From NCBI GenBank assembly GCA_036583965.1, contig JAZBQD010000034.1, positions 7,142,540 to 7,206,539 on the forward strand: 64,000 nucleotides of DNA, in the 5' to 3' direction. The notes under the pieces are model-generated. The model did not search any database, was not told the DNA's origin, and was given only the letters and a program-made list of their open reading frames with translations. Both the position numbers and the translations under genes were made by a program. This DNA is from Prunella strophiata. Taxonomy: Eukaryota > Chordata > Aves > Passeriformes > Prunellidae. This document shows, piece after piece, positions 1-11,840 of this stretch; position 1 is the first letter of the stretch, and every line of letters starts with the position of its first letter.

Positions 1-2021
1 ATCTGTCCTTTTATTGATGGCGTTCTAGATTGGGGATGGGAAGGCTGGGGCACAGGATACTCACATGATTGACTTTCAAACTGGTAAACTGCTTCTGCAC
101 CTAATGTGAAAACTCTGTTGTCATGCATCACATGATCCAGCTAGCAGTGGGTTAGTTAACATACCCAGAAATTATTGCCATCTTGCCTTAATGGTTTTAG
201 TAAAACATCTGTCAACTCATTCATCTTAAAAAAAAAACCCCCAAAACAAAAAACACCAACTTTTCTTGGAAAAATACATTACTCATTTAACTTGTTTTTA
301 AGCAGGTTTCTTTAATTTTCTAGAGTGAAATGAAACTCTTTGGTGTTTCTATTTGCAAATATTTTGTTTTTGTTGGATTCATTTGCTCCAGGCTGTTTAT
401 GTATCATGTTAAATAATTTTTTAAGCTGTCATATTGATTGAAAGTTACTCAGAATAGCAGTGTGGAAATTACAATTGTGTTTTTTGAGCAGGAAGTGAAA
501 TTCAAATGAAAGGAATGTGTACTGCAAATGTTAATTATCTTGTGTTGCCCTTCTTCTGCACTTCTAAGTGAAGTCAGGAAAAGCACCACGTAGCAGTGCT
601 TCTTGGGCACTTCTAGAACAAAGTTTAAAGCACATGCTTAAATACTTTACTGCACTGGGATCATGGGCAGGAAATGAAAATAGTATTGAGAAACTATTAA
701 CTTTGATTTTCTACATGAACTCTGAAACTCACAAGCGAGTGTATTGTCTAAAGAGCTCTTTGTTAGTGGTGAGGCATCTGACAGAGGTGTTTGCAGGGGT
801 TCTGGATAAAAAGAGAAATGTAAAAAAAAACCCCTGCAACCCATTTGAGAGCTTTCAAGCTACGAGTGCAGTGTTTGGACTTGACTCCTTGATTCTGGAG
901 AATTTTGGTTATCCTGTGAAGCACTCTTGAGTTGGCCTGTTGCCTTATGTCAGACTAAGGTTTCTTTAAACAAATCTCAGATTTTGCTGCCACTTATGTG
1001 CCCTGAATTTTCTATAGCACGGGGAGGAAATGTCTTCAGCTTTGGGATGAGAATTTCTGGAAGAGGGAATGCACTGAAACAAAGTGTCTTGAACTCAGGG
1101 GTAGAGGTTATTCTTTACAATGTGTACATGGGCCAGTGCTTCACCATATGGGAAATCCATATGCCCCATTTGCTTTTTCCTGATTTTTATGTGGCTGTTG
1201 TTGGTATTACTTGGTAAAGGCCACACCTTCCCTGGGTTCAGCCTACCTGTGTGTGACAAGTTCAGCACAGAAGGGGCTCAGTTTGTGCACAGGGCAGCTT
1301 CACGCAGGATCAGCAGTTGCAGTGTTGGTTCTGATGAACTTAGACCTGGCTGTGAGCTGTTTGTCTGTCCTAGAGCCTCTGATTGCAACATTGGCAGTCT
1401 TGGCCTTATCCACAGTTCTCTAGGCCAAATGCTCCTTCTGATCACTTCATGTCAGGCCTGATTTGCCTTTTCTAATTGCACAAAGGACATGGCACCAGCA
1501 TTGTGCAACTCTCATCTCTACTCGAGTTTTGTGCTTACTGGGTCTTTCTTGGTTAAGTGCAATTTCCTGGCTGTACACGTGAGTAAAAATACCCAGAAAA
1601 AAAAATAAAAATATTTAGACTGGCATGACAAATTCCCACTGACAGAAAAATCTTAAAAATGTAGTAGATTTCTTCAAAGTTCTCTATTTAATCTGAAAAT
1701 CAGTGAAAAACCCTATCCCTGATGAGCATTTGTGAATCTTTAACCGAGTTGTCATCATTGTTGACAGTTGACTGTTTTGCAAATAACAGATCTTTTAAAA
1801 ATATTTCCTTCCTTTCTGTTTATATTCTGATTTCACTCTTTGATATTTGCTAATGTATTCACAATTATTAGAACTTAATTTAATTGAAAGTCTGCAGGCC
1901 TGGGAAGCACACAATCCTAGCATTTGTCCTCTGGCTGCCAGTTTTTTCTCTGCATGTACGAGACATTTGTAAATTGGTCTTTACACTTTCCAGCCCAGAG
2001 GTGGATTTCCATATTCACTCA

Positions 2022-2055
2022 GGAAAAACTAAAAAAAAAAATAAAAAAAAAAAAT
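2022..2055. repeat. A-rich low-complexity tract
   Basis: Runs of A broken by single ct and t bases. Confidence 0.85.
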
Positions 2056-3339
2056 TCTGAAGTGTGCAGTAACCTCAAGGCAAAATGGACTTCTTGTGTT
2101 ATTTACATGCATTCTGCTCTTCATCCCCTGCTTCTCTTCATGTATATGCTCTTTTTTGTTTGCATGGCATGTATATAAAACTTGTGAAAGTGGCAGAAGG
2201 TAGGTATGCTGCTACAAGTATAGCAAGAAGGATGGAATAAATCAGGAAAATTTGGTATTCATGTTGTTTCATTTTCTCCAAAAGTGAAAATCTTGTGTGC
2301 TGTAACCTCTGCATTTAGGGGTCAAATCTTTGATAATTTTTTTTTTTAATCTAAATTTTTTAGAAGTCAGGAGAATATGTCAAATTTGGTTGTATTGAAA
2401 AGGGTTTTTACAATCAGCTGTATTTAGGCAACCACAATCTGCCCCCCAGAACGTCCAGGATTCACAGGCCATGCCACTAGCTGGCTTAGACTTTTCTTTA
2501 AAAGAGCAGATGTTTACTGAAAGGAATATGTAAACCTTTGCTGGTATATACCTCTTCTAGAAGCCAGGTTTTTTGCCTTGCAACCAAGATCACATCTTAT
2601 TCTGAACACCTTACAGGGCCCAGAAACACTTTGATACTCCCTTTTGGTGCAGTAGACTTCTGCATTATGTATGTCCCTGTGTGCATCTCGTGAGCAGACC
2701 CTTCAGGGGAAGAGGGGCTGTCCCTGCCTAGTGGTGCATGTAAGTTGTGGTATTAGAGTGTCAGGAGAGGAGCAAATTATGATAGGGCTCTCAACTGTTC
2801 TGGCATGTTGGAATTTTAAAAGAGCTCAGTGAGGTACAGAAACAATATGAAGCTGGTAAAAATCTGTTTGTGCCTCATTTTCCCATAAGGATTAAAGTTT
2901 CTTTGATTAGTGTCTGAAAAAAACCCTCCTGTGTGCTCAGCTTTTGGTTTTCCATACATTATAAAAGGGGCATTAAATGAACAGATCTTGAGAAAGCAAA
3001 TTGGATTCTCAAATGAGGAACAGGGCCTTGCTCACACTCATACACCTGTGCATGTGACACGTGAGAAGACCCAAGACCATTTGTTCTAAGAAATATTTAA
3101 AGATAGGGGAAAATTACCAGGTATTGCTGAGATTAGTCAGAAAGTACATATTAATACATTTTTTATTATGAAAAGGAAATCATTCTTGAATAAAATATAT
3201 GGTTTTGAAAAAGTCATATCTGCCTCAGTGATTATACATATATGTCTTTACTCTCTGATTTCATCAAAGTAGTTGAAGCTCACATGACTTTTGAGACTGG
3301 TGTTAGGAAGGAGAAACAACAAGTTTTTCATTTTGCCTT

Positions 3340-3418
3340 TGCCTTTCTTTCTATTTTCCTCCACCCCCTTCTCCTTCCCTTCTTTTCCTCTTCTCTTAAT
3401 TTATCTTTTATTTCATTT
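3340..3418. repeat. polypyrimidine tract, + strand
   Basis: About 80 nt of nearly pure C/T ('cctttctttctattttcctc', 'ccttctccttcccttctttt' and so on), followed by a G7 run at 3423-3429. It is low-complexity, and the purine-rich complement could form non-B DNA. Confidence 0.7.
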
Positions 3419-4665
3419 TTTTGGGGGGGTTAATTATTGACAGATTGCATGCAAAACACACATCTGAGCAAAAGATGTGTGGGTAATATTTTGAATCTTT
3501 AATGACCGCATTTACGACATAGTAAATTCTGTGTTCCTAATTCAGACCTTGAATCTATAGATCTATATTTAGTCTTATGTACTACTGACATCAGTGTGTA
3601 TGAAACTGGAAAAAAGATTATAGAAATCACATATATGTGTATGTGCTTCCTTCAAATATTCTGCCAAACTGAAGCTCTGCCTGTGGGATTTGTGAGGAAA
3701 ATCCTTGCTTACCTGTGTGGCAATCTGATTATTCCCTGAAGCTTAGGCTGTTTGTTCCTATTTTTAGCATGAAGCATCACAACTGATTTTGTGAGTCATT
3801 AAAATTAGGCAACCCTTTCTAAAATCTCAGGTTAGGGCTTTGTGCTGTTTTGTTGCACACAGACATTTGTTGATTAAATGATTTTGCCTGTTCTGTCAGT
3901 GTAGAGGATTTTGGTGAAGAAGAATCATGTGCTGTGGGGTTACTGGATGGGGTCTCAGCAGAGTTCTGTGCTCAGGCATAGATTTCTCAAGAATTTTTGG
4001 AGAAGCCATTTTGCATCTCTCAGTTCTGACTCCTAATGCCCCACATGTAGGTTGTGTCTCTCTCCATCCTCCATCCTGAATATCTCTGTTAAGTCCTTTT
4101 AAGGCAAGAATTGTTCATATTTTTCATGACACTGAGATTTTACTGTTTGCAGTGACTGTAGGTTCTCCTGCATCACCCTTAGCAGGAGCAGCCCCACCTG
4201 AGGTTGCTCCTTGGCTGTTGCCCTGGTGCAGCAGAGCAGGTGACACATTAGAGGGCACAACTTTTTGGGTATGTTTAAGTGTTCAGTGTCATGTATGACA
4301 AGAAGCATCATGTTTCACTCTGTCGTTTGGTTTGCTGCTACTGATGAGTTTTCTTTCCTAATGTGGCATAATATTAATGTTTCTGCCTGACAACTTCCAA
4401 GCCTGGGGGTCAGAGCTCATGTTTCAGCACACGAGACACCCAGCTATAAATCTTTTTAAATAATACAGAAGGCAAGATGGGGTCACTGCAGAAAAAGCCA
4501 GCCAGTCTGAACGAAGTGGCATTGATGCATGGAAGAAAGTGTGTGGATTTGGTTGGCATTGCATAGGCACCGTTCTGAAGTTTTTCTTATGGAAAAATAT
4601 TTTTCTGCTGAAACATTTCTAGTCTTGATTATGGTCAAAGTTTATTAAGTCAGTTTGACTGTGCC

Positions 4666-4683
4666 TTTTTTTTTTTTTTTTTT
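4666..4683. repeat. poly-T tract, 18 nt
   Basis: Uninterrupted T run followed by gttttcag. It looks like a polypyrimidine-AG acceptor, but no reading frame of an EBF1 exon follows. Confidence 0.95.
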
Positions 4684-6534
4684 GTTTTCAGAATACTGCA
4701 TGTGGTTGCAGGGATATACATGTGTAACACCCACTATATGTAATTGCTGGGAGCAGCAATTGATTACTGGCAGCTGAAAATAAATTCATGGAGTAACTGC
4801 ATGTTGTGGTTCTAATAGGAAAATCCAAAGGGAAAAACCAACACCCATTGCATTAGTAAATATGGCAGAAGCTAATGCCATACAGTGTCTGAAGGTGCAG
4901 AACTGTCACAGATTGGATCTTCTGTTTGTGCAGCAGTTTCAGGATTTGCAGCATGGAATGACATTAGATCTGTATTTTTCTCACTTTCCACTAGTGTTTA
5001 TGCTGCTTCTTACCTTTGCAAGATGGATGTAATATGTACCTGTCCTTAATATCATATGAGCAGCACATGGCAGATTTTGCTGCTTTAGATGTTTGCATGT
5101 AGGATCCCCACAAGACTGTGTGGACCAAGCAAGACATAAAACCACCAATGCACTTGTAAATTTTTATTTGTCAGACAGTAGCTTTTATGATTGTATATTC
5201 TCTAAGTTAAATGGAAATTGATGATTCCTCTTGTATTGTATGACAATAAAAATAACCTTCTTTTCATGGCATTATTGCAATTTTTCATGGCATGGATAAT
5301 ACATGTATGGAACAGGATGAAAAAACAGAACCATGTTCTTGAAGAGAAGTCACTGCATTGGATGCTGAGGATGTCATGAAGGTTCTGGCTTTTGTCCTCT
5401 CTTAAGGAAAGCTGTAATACTTAGAACTAATGACTGAGTTATGGGAGTTTTCCAGACAAATGGCAATTAAAACTTACAGGATGAAACTGCCTGTTCCGCT
5501 CCTATATGCACACACATCATTGAATTTAATGCCCCTTCTTTGTGTGTGCTTTTGTCCTCTGTAATTTTCTGCAAGTAACTGGGTGCAGGAGTCAGTCTTT
5601 CAGGTTTAGCTGAAAATGCTCCATAGAAAACACCCTGCAGTATTCTGCTGTTTTGTTGTCTAGATGACCATTATCCAATCTGTGCCTTTTCCTGATGGGT
5701 GCAACAAACACCAGGTAACTGCCACCTGTAAAAAGTCTTTAATGAAGAGAAATTCATTGAAATTCATAGGAGGAAACAGCTTATGAGGCAGCATGGTGGT
5801 AAGAACATGGTGGCTTAAAGAACATTTGTTTTATAAAAGGGGAACTAGGATGGAGCACAAGGATAAATCTATTTAGACTGATAGCCAGCAGCTTTAATTA
5901 AATGTTATTGTTAATCAGTTTTCTGTAGTGGGTGAAGAGAGGTACTGTTCTGTCATCTTCAACTGTAGCTAAGAAAAGTGTGACATCCTAATTTTGGGAC
6001 AAATCAAGCAAGGAAAAAAGGGCTGTCAAGCTGAGGTACAGCAGGGGAGAATGGTAGAGAGCACTTGGTAATTCTTGCTCTGTTAGCCTGGGATCTGAAA
6101 GCAGGATTGCTCAGGCAGCTGCATAAAGTAGGTGCTGAGGATAAAAGGGAATCTAAACCATATTTTTGTTCAAAAACTCAAAAGCACTTAGGTTTATTTT
6201 AATGTCTCTTTTCCCATCATTTCTTGCCTCTTCTCTCTGTTTCTCATGGGAGGTGACTGCCTCATCAGCTTGGTTGTTGGTTGTTTGAGTCTTGACTCTG
6301 TAATCTTCTCCAGTGTGGAATGCTGTGTGTCCCAGCAGCATTCCAGAGCAAAACCAGATGGGGAGTCCCATGTTGGTACAGGGATGCAGTTTGGGTAATG
6401 AGAGGATGCAGATCTCTGGCCTTCACTTTGGATTTTTGGTCTCTTTCTGGTTAATCTCTCACTTAGAATATAAATCACAGTAGTTCTGCATGTAAAGTAA
6501 GTATTTGCATAATCCTTCCCATGGAAAACAACCC

Positions 6535-6790
6535 TTAAAACCTAGGTAATTATTATTATGATCAGCTCTTGGTCTAGCATAGTTCTGAAGATGAAATTAG
6601 AAACTTTCATAAAAGCAGCTCCTTTCCCCCTTACCCCATTTGTTCAAATTAATTAACATTATGACAATGCTGTTTTCTGCCTACGCACTTAATAACCTCT
6701 GGAGAATAGATTAGTCTAATATTATTTGCTTACAAAGATCAGTTTTGATAGGATTTTAAGTGCAAACACTCTTGCTTGTAATCAACAACT
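6535..6790. promoter_or_regulatory. candidate conserved non-coding element
   Basis: Repeat-free, with 'taattattattatgatcagc', 'tcaaattaattaacattatg' and 'ctacgcacttaataacctct', giving clustered TAATTA-type cores. The call rests on composition only. Confidence 0.3.
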
Positions 6791-7794
6791 CCTGCTACTC
6801 TGAATTTTTGCATCTTCAACTAAAACATCTATTACACAGGCCACCTGTGGTGATAAGTGAATCTTGTCTGTGAAATTATTTTAAACACTCTCAATTCACT
6901 AAAAATGTGTATTTATTCTCTGCATTTGTAAGCTGCACACATCATTCCTCCTTCCCCTGTACTTGGTTGCTCTGTAATATCAAATTACTCTTAAACCACT
7001 TGTGTATAAAATGTCTGCTTTAGAAAAAGAGGTTCATAATTGGAAGTCACCTTTTTGTATTTCCTCTTCTCCATCTCTTTTGTTCCCGTTCCTGTACAGC
7101 ACTTTTATGTATTTCATAGTGCAGGTGGTGGTAAACACCAGGCAGGTGTACAGCTCCTAGGATATGTTGTAGCTGGGGTAGTGAAGGTCTCACTTATGGT
7201 CTGAAATGAAGCACAAAAGAGCTCTTGGTGGGGGAAGTGGTGTTTAGAGATGTGGCTACTGAAAAGTAAAACCCTGTAATCTGCAGTGACGTGGCAAATC
7301 TGGATGCCATGGGTATTAAACTGTGCATTTCTGCTGCTGTTGGAGGGTGCTTTTCCAGGAGGTGCAGTCAGGGATGCTCCTGTGTGTTGCTGTGTTGGGG
7401 AGTGTGGGATGTGGTAAATCATCCTGAAATGTGCAGGGTCTGTGCTCAGCCTTCTAGAGCCAGATCTTGTTGGCTTGGCTGGCAGGACAAGCCCATTGCA
7501 GCAAGAGGTGTTGCCTGAGCTGAGAATTCCTTGTGGGAAAACCCGATTGTTGTGGGAATGTAGAAGAGAGATGAGCAGGTGCTTGTTTCTGAGGACTTGC
7601 CTCCCTGTTATCCCAACAGTGCTGGATGTTTGGTCCAAACATCCCCTCTGGTCCTGCAGTCCTGTCTGTGTTCATGTGGGTGCTGGTGGGTGCTGAAGGA
7701 TGACAGTTGCTGTGTGCAGGCAGCCCTCCAGAAGGCCAATGGCTGTGTGGCAGTGGCCTGTTTCAGTACCAAGTGAAAAAAATGGGTTTATAGT

Positions 7795-8175
7795 TGTTTA
7801 ATAAAGCAGGAGACAAATGTTGCCCCTGTGCAGAGAGGCTGAATTACGTACTTCATGAACCAAATTAGTATCACAATGCTTTGCTTTGTTCAAGAGGTGA
7901 TATGCATTTACGGGCCCATTTTTCAGCAAGATAAATATGACACACGCCAAGACTTCCCTGAAGTAAATAGTGTAAATAATAAAAGACTCTGCCAAGGAAA
8001 GCTGAGAAATGACTTAATCCTCACCCATTTATACTGTAATGCCAAAATGCCACTGACCAAATTGTAGAACAAACTGCCCATTTAATCAGCTCTCTCTAAT
8101 GTTACAGAGCACGTTGTCTTCCTTTCTAATGATTCTCAGTATTATTAAGCCTTTGAATTTAAGCATTTATCCAGA
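7795..8175. promoter_or_regulatory. candidate conserved non-coding element
   Basis: A repeat-free block with 'tgaattacgtacttcatgaa', 'gatatgcatttacgggccca', 'agcacgttgtctt' and many TAAT-type cores. It ends before the hairpin repeat at 8421. The two reading frames of 65-70 codons here have no family resemblance. The call rests on composition only. Confidence 0.35.
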
Positions 8176-8420
8176 CTGGACTGTTTGATATCATTGGAGT
8201 ACTGCTTTATTTCTAGCTGTTTTTTGACTATTAGCTTTCTTTGGGGGGTTAAAAATGTGAATTATTTTACCCTTTAATTTATTAAAGGAGGTGTTTTACC
8301 TTAGATAGTATTTTTCCTTATTTTTATTTCTGCTTTGTTAAATCCTTTTCTTCTTTCTCTGGCACCCAGGGCCTGCCAGCCCGGACAGAAATGATTAAAA
8401 GACTGTGTAAACATGTAGGA

Positions 8421-8511
8421 TGGGATTTTCAAAAGTGTTCAATATTGCCCTAGCTGGGGAGCATTGCCATTGAACAGTTGTGTGAATGCTGAGTGCTTTT
8501 GAAAATCCCAC
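8421..8511. mobile_element. short hairpin repeat (ggattttcaaaagtgctca type)
   Basis: Arms 8421-8441 and 8490-8510 are inverted copies matching at 18 of 21 positions ('tgggattttcaaaagtgttc' against '..gagtgcttttgaaaatccca'). The interior 'attgccattgaacag' resembles the 'ttgccattgacttcaatggga' centre of the corresponding amniote palindrome. It lies between two repeat-free blocks. Confidence 0.6.
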
Positions 8512-9995
8512 TCTTAAAGTATCAGTGTTTTAACAGAGAACCTCTTTTGACACGGTTGCTCATCACAGGGCACACTCTGCATGTGTGACATCTTTAGTTA
8601 CTGACAGTCAAGCCTGTAACAATGAGACGTGGTCTTTGTTGGAACCCCACTGTGGTTTGCTTTTAAAATAGTCTAATAAGGGGATTGGAAAGCTGAATGT
8701 GGGGAACTTTAGATGGCAATTTGGGATTTAATCGGGAGAAGGGTGATTGCCTTTGGTTTCCAGACACTAACTTTTGTGGCTTGAGTTAAGCCTTTAGAGG
8801 TTGGGGAAAGACAGCCAAGAGAAGGCAGCCAGCTCTTTTTAGGATTGGAGCATGAGCTCTGACCAGAATAGGAATAATTTGCTTCCCAGGAAGAGTTGTA
8901 ATTTAAACTGTGTCCAGAAAATCAGAAATACCTCAGAAAACTATTTGCTCGTATGCAGTGGAAATGTCCTTATTGATAAGAATTTACCTTATTGAAGAGT
9001 TGGGGAATTGAATTTGTAATCATATTAAAGTGTTAATATAACCCATACTTCTCAACTAATCAATTATTTTCTTGAACAGATCTCATCATGCACTCACAGA
9101 GCTCTGGAGAGGCCCAGTGCCAGCTGACAAAGACAGCTCAGTTCATGGGGGTGATTTAGTCACAATAAAATGGCCTCAATCTCTGTGTGTGCCAGTGAGG
9201 ACCACACACACAGGAGCAAGAAAAAGATGTGCTTGCTCCTAATGTCTTGTGGTGTCAGTGAACGGGAGGTCAGGGGTGGTATAAATCTGTATAAGAACAG
9301 AAATGGGCTTAGTCATGGATCACAACAAGAAAAAAACCAAACCAGTCCTTCAGTACCCATAAGTGTAAAAAAACTCCATACCTGAATTTGGGGATGGGTT
9401 CTGTTTCTGGCCTTTGGAAAGGAAGGAAAGGCCATTTGCAATATCAGCATGTGCTGAACTGAGGGCTCAATGCTGCTGTGAGGAGAATGGTGTTCTTAGC
9501 TCAGCATCTGATTGCTGAGATGTTCTCCTGTGAAGAGTGCTTTATTTATTTTTTTTTTCCTGTAAATTGAATTTTTTTTCTGCAGACCGTAGTAAATGGA
9601 AATAAGAACTTATGATATACCAGCAGAACAAGCAGTCTTAATAGATGCTTATGGTATGGAAATTTCTCTCTGAATCCTCTTATCTTCTGTTTGTAAACAG
9701 GGATGAACATGGTTCTGTGCAAACATTCACAGTAGGTGCCCTCTGACAGCTTCACAATTTTCCTAACCTGATGAATAAATCACTGTTGCACCTGGTATAA
9801 TTCAAGGATGTAAATTTTGTTTGTTATTGTAGATAACAGGCTTGTGCTGGGGAAAACACGATTAAGTGCAGTCCTTTCCCTGGAAAGCTTTTACCTTAGT
9901 TCCATGTTCCTATGTTGGGATCCTTATACTGATGCAGAAGAATTCCAGTTGGAATGGAATTCAAATTCTGCCAGATCAGGGCCCAGGTGTAGGGG

Positions 9996-10015
9996 AAAAA
10001 AAAAAAAAAAAAAAA
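9996..10015. repeat. poly-A tract, 20 nt
   Basis: A run bounded on its outer side by a 10-bp direct repeat (aatggaattc at 9953-9962 and 10014-10023); see the separate finding. Confidence 0.95.
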
Positions 10016-11529
10016 TGGAATTCTCAGGTTGCCTCAGCTTTGTGTTCACACCTTTCTGTAGAAATTTGGTCTGCAGTCTGGAGGATCTAGGAAAAGTGAA
10101 GCAACACATTTCTCCCCCTCTCCCACTGCAGAAGCCCTGCTTTGTGTCACAATAATATGGATGAGGGATGCTCCATGCTGTAATGTGTCTGGAAAAAGGG
10201 CAAAGTGCTTGTGTTTAATTTGTACCTTCAGTGTTCTGTCTAACAACACTGTGACAATCAGTGCTGATAGTTGCAATTGGATTTTCATCAGTGATGAAAC
10301 ATCTGTAGCACTGAGGGTGATAAGTTCTGTGTTGTCTCTGGGTGGAAAAGTAGGAGAAATCCTAAAAATGCTACCCAGATGAAGGTGCTTTTATCTGCAC
10401 AGCAGGGATTAGGACCTCATGGTAACAAAATTCCAGTGAATTTTGTGTTGGTAGTATTTGCACAAAATATCTCTTGGATGTGGAGTGCCTGTGTTCCTGG
10501 AAGCAAACCCTGCTCAGTGCATTGCCACCAAATTCATAGATTTGGCCTGAGATCTCTGCAGAGGGGTGGTTTTGGGGAGAGCTGTTCTAAATCAGAAATT
10601 TGAGGTACAGAATGTGTGCTGTGTCTAAAGGAGCTTTTTCCTATTAATACAGAAATTACCAGGGTTTCAGTGGCCTTGAATTTCAGTTTGCCTGAATTTC
10701 AGTGGAATCAGCTAGAACCCAGGGTATATATACAGATTTTTCTGAGATCTTTCCTCAACAAACAGAGCTCTTTCATTTGATATAATGGAATTTTTTTTAT
10801 TTTTTCATGCAGAGATGTACAGACATGCTCATTCACATGCAAATTTTTAGGAATACAGGCTAAGATAACTTTTCTGCCTTGTTTTTCTTCTTTCTTTCTC
10901 ACTGTACCTCTTCTGGAATTTGTAGTGCTGTTTCGTTCCACCACAAAACCCAATAAATTAAACAAGCCCCCCTGAAAAGAAAGAGACAACATAAAACATC
11001 TGTACATTAGTTTTCTGGAAATCCAAACGTGATCATCAACATCAAATGTTAATAAGTTTCATAGCCATATTTTGGTAATTTTCCTAATTTTACACCCAGA
11101 TATCTTTGAGTCTGTTTATAATGAACATCTTTTCTTGTTTTTTTGTTAGTTTTTTTTTTTTTGTAGTGACACATGCCTCCAATCACAGGAGATGTATTAG
11201 CAGAACTCTGAAGGACACACAATGTCTGTAACATTTCTCAGATAATATTGTCATATCCTTGGAGCAGCAGGCCCATTTTGAAACAGTAATTTGGTCCCTA
11301 AAGAGCTCTTTAGCCTCTGCCTTGCCTGCCCACCCTGGCCAAGCTGTCGAAGAGAGCAGCCCAAGACAGATGGTCTGGATTTGTGTAGAGTAATTTAAAG
11401 CATCCTGCTTTTTTTTTTCTGCTTCGTTTTCTTTCCTGGTGGAGAATTTACTTGGGAATATACTTTATCTGCAGTATGGCTTGCTTATACAGGCATACAC
11501 AACTCCTTCATTTTTTTGTTTTGTCTTAC

Positions 11530-11840
11530 TTTTACTAAAACCTTTATTAGAATGCAGATGAACCCTGACCTCAGCCGAGGATTAAGTGAACAGATTCTTT
11601 AAGTAATAAATCTAAAGGCATATTACAAGCAAGAAAAAGGGATTTCCCTTGTGTTTTTGGATTTATAAGTGCCAGAGGCTAAACAACTTACAAGGGCTCT
11701 AAGATTGCTCCTTTTTTCTAACCTGGGACATGTTCTAATATTGTGACATAGCGAAGAATTAAGCTGGCTTACTAAGTAGAAAACATGTAGAGTAATTGAA
11801 AATGCATCATACAGACAGGAATGCTCAATGCAACGACGTC
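11530..11840. promoter_or_regulatory. candidate conserved non-coding element
   Basis: Repeat-free block with 'ctgacctcagccgaggatta', 'gtgacatagcgaagaattaa' and 'caacgacgtcctg' retaining CpGs. Weak support, composition only. Confidence 0.25.

Noticed and set aside
4663..4760. T18 followed by gttttcag as a splice acceptor for an EBF1 exon
   Set aside because: The following sequence gives no EBF-like reading frame and no donor in a suitable phase.
5100..5290. 3'-UTR-like stretch with AATAAA ('gacaataaaaataacc') and a 12-nt direct repeat ttttcatggcat
   Set aside because: No coding body upstream and no long A tail; the direct repeat is a short local duplication, so not called a processed pseudogene.
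7114..7638. 174-codon minus-strand open frame
   Set aside because: No recognisable family and overlapping plus-strand frames of similar quality; consistent with a locally GC-richer, stop-poor stretch.
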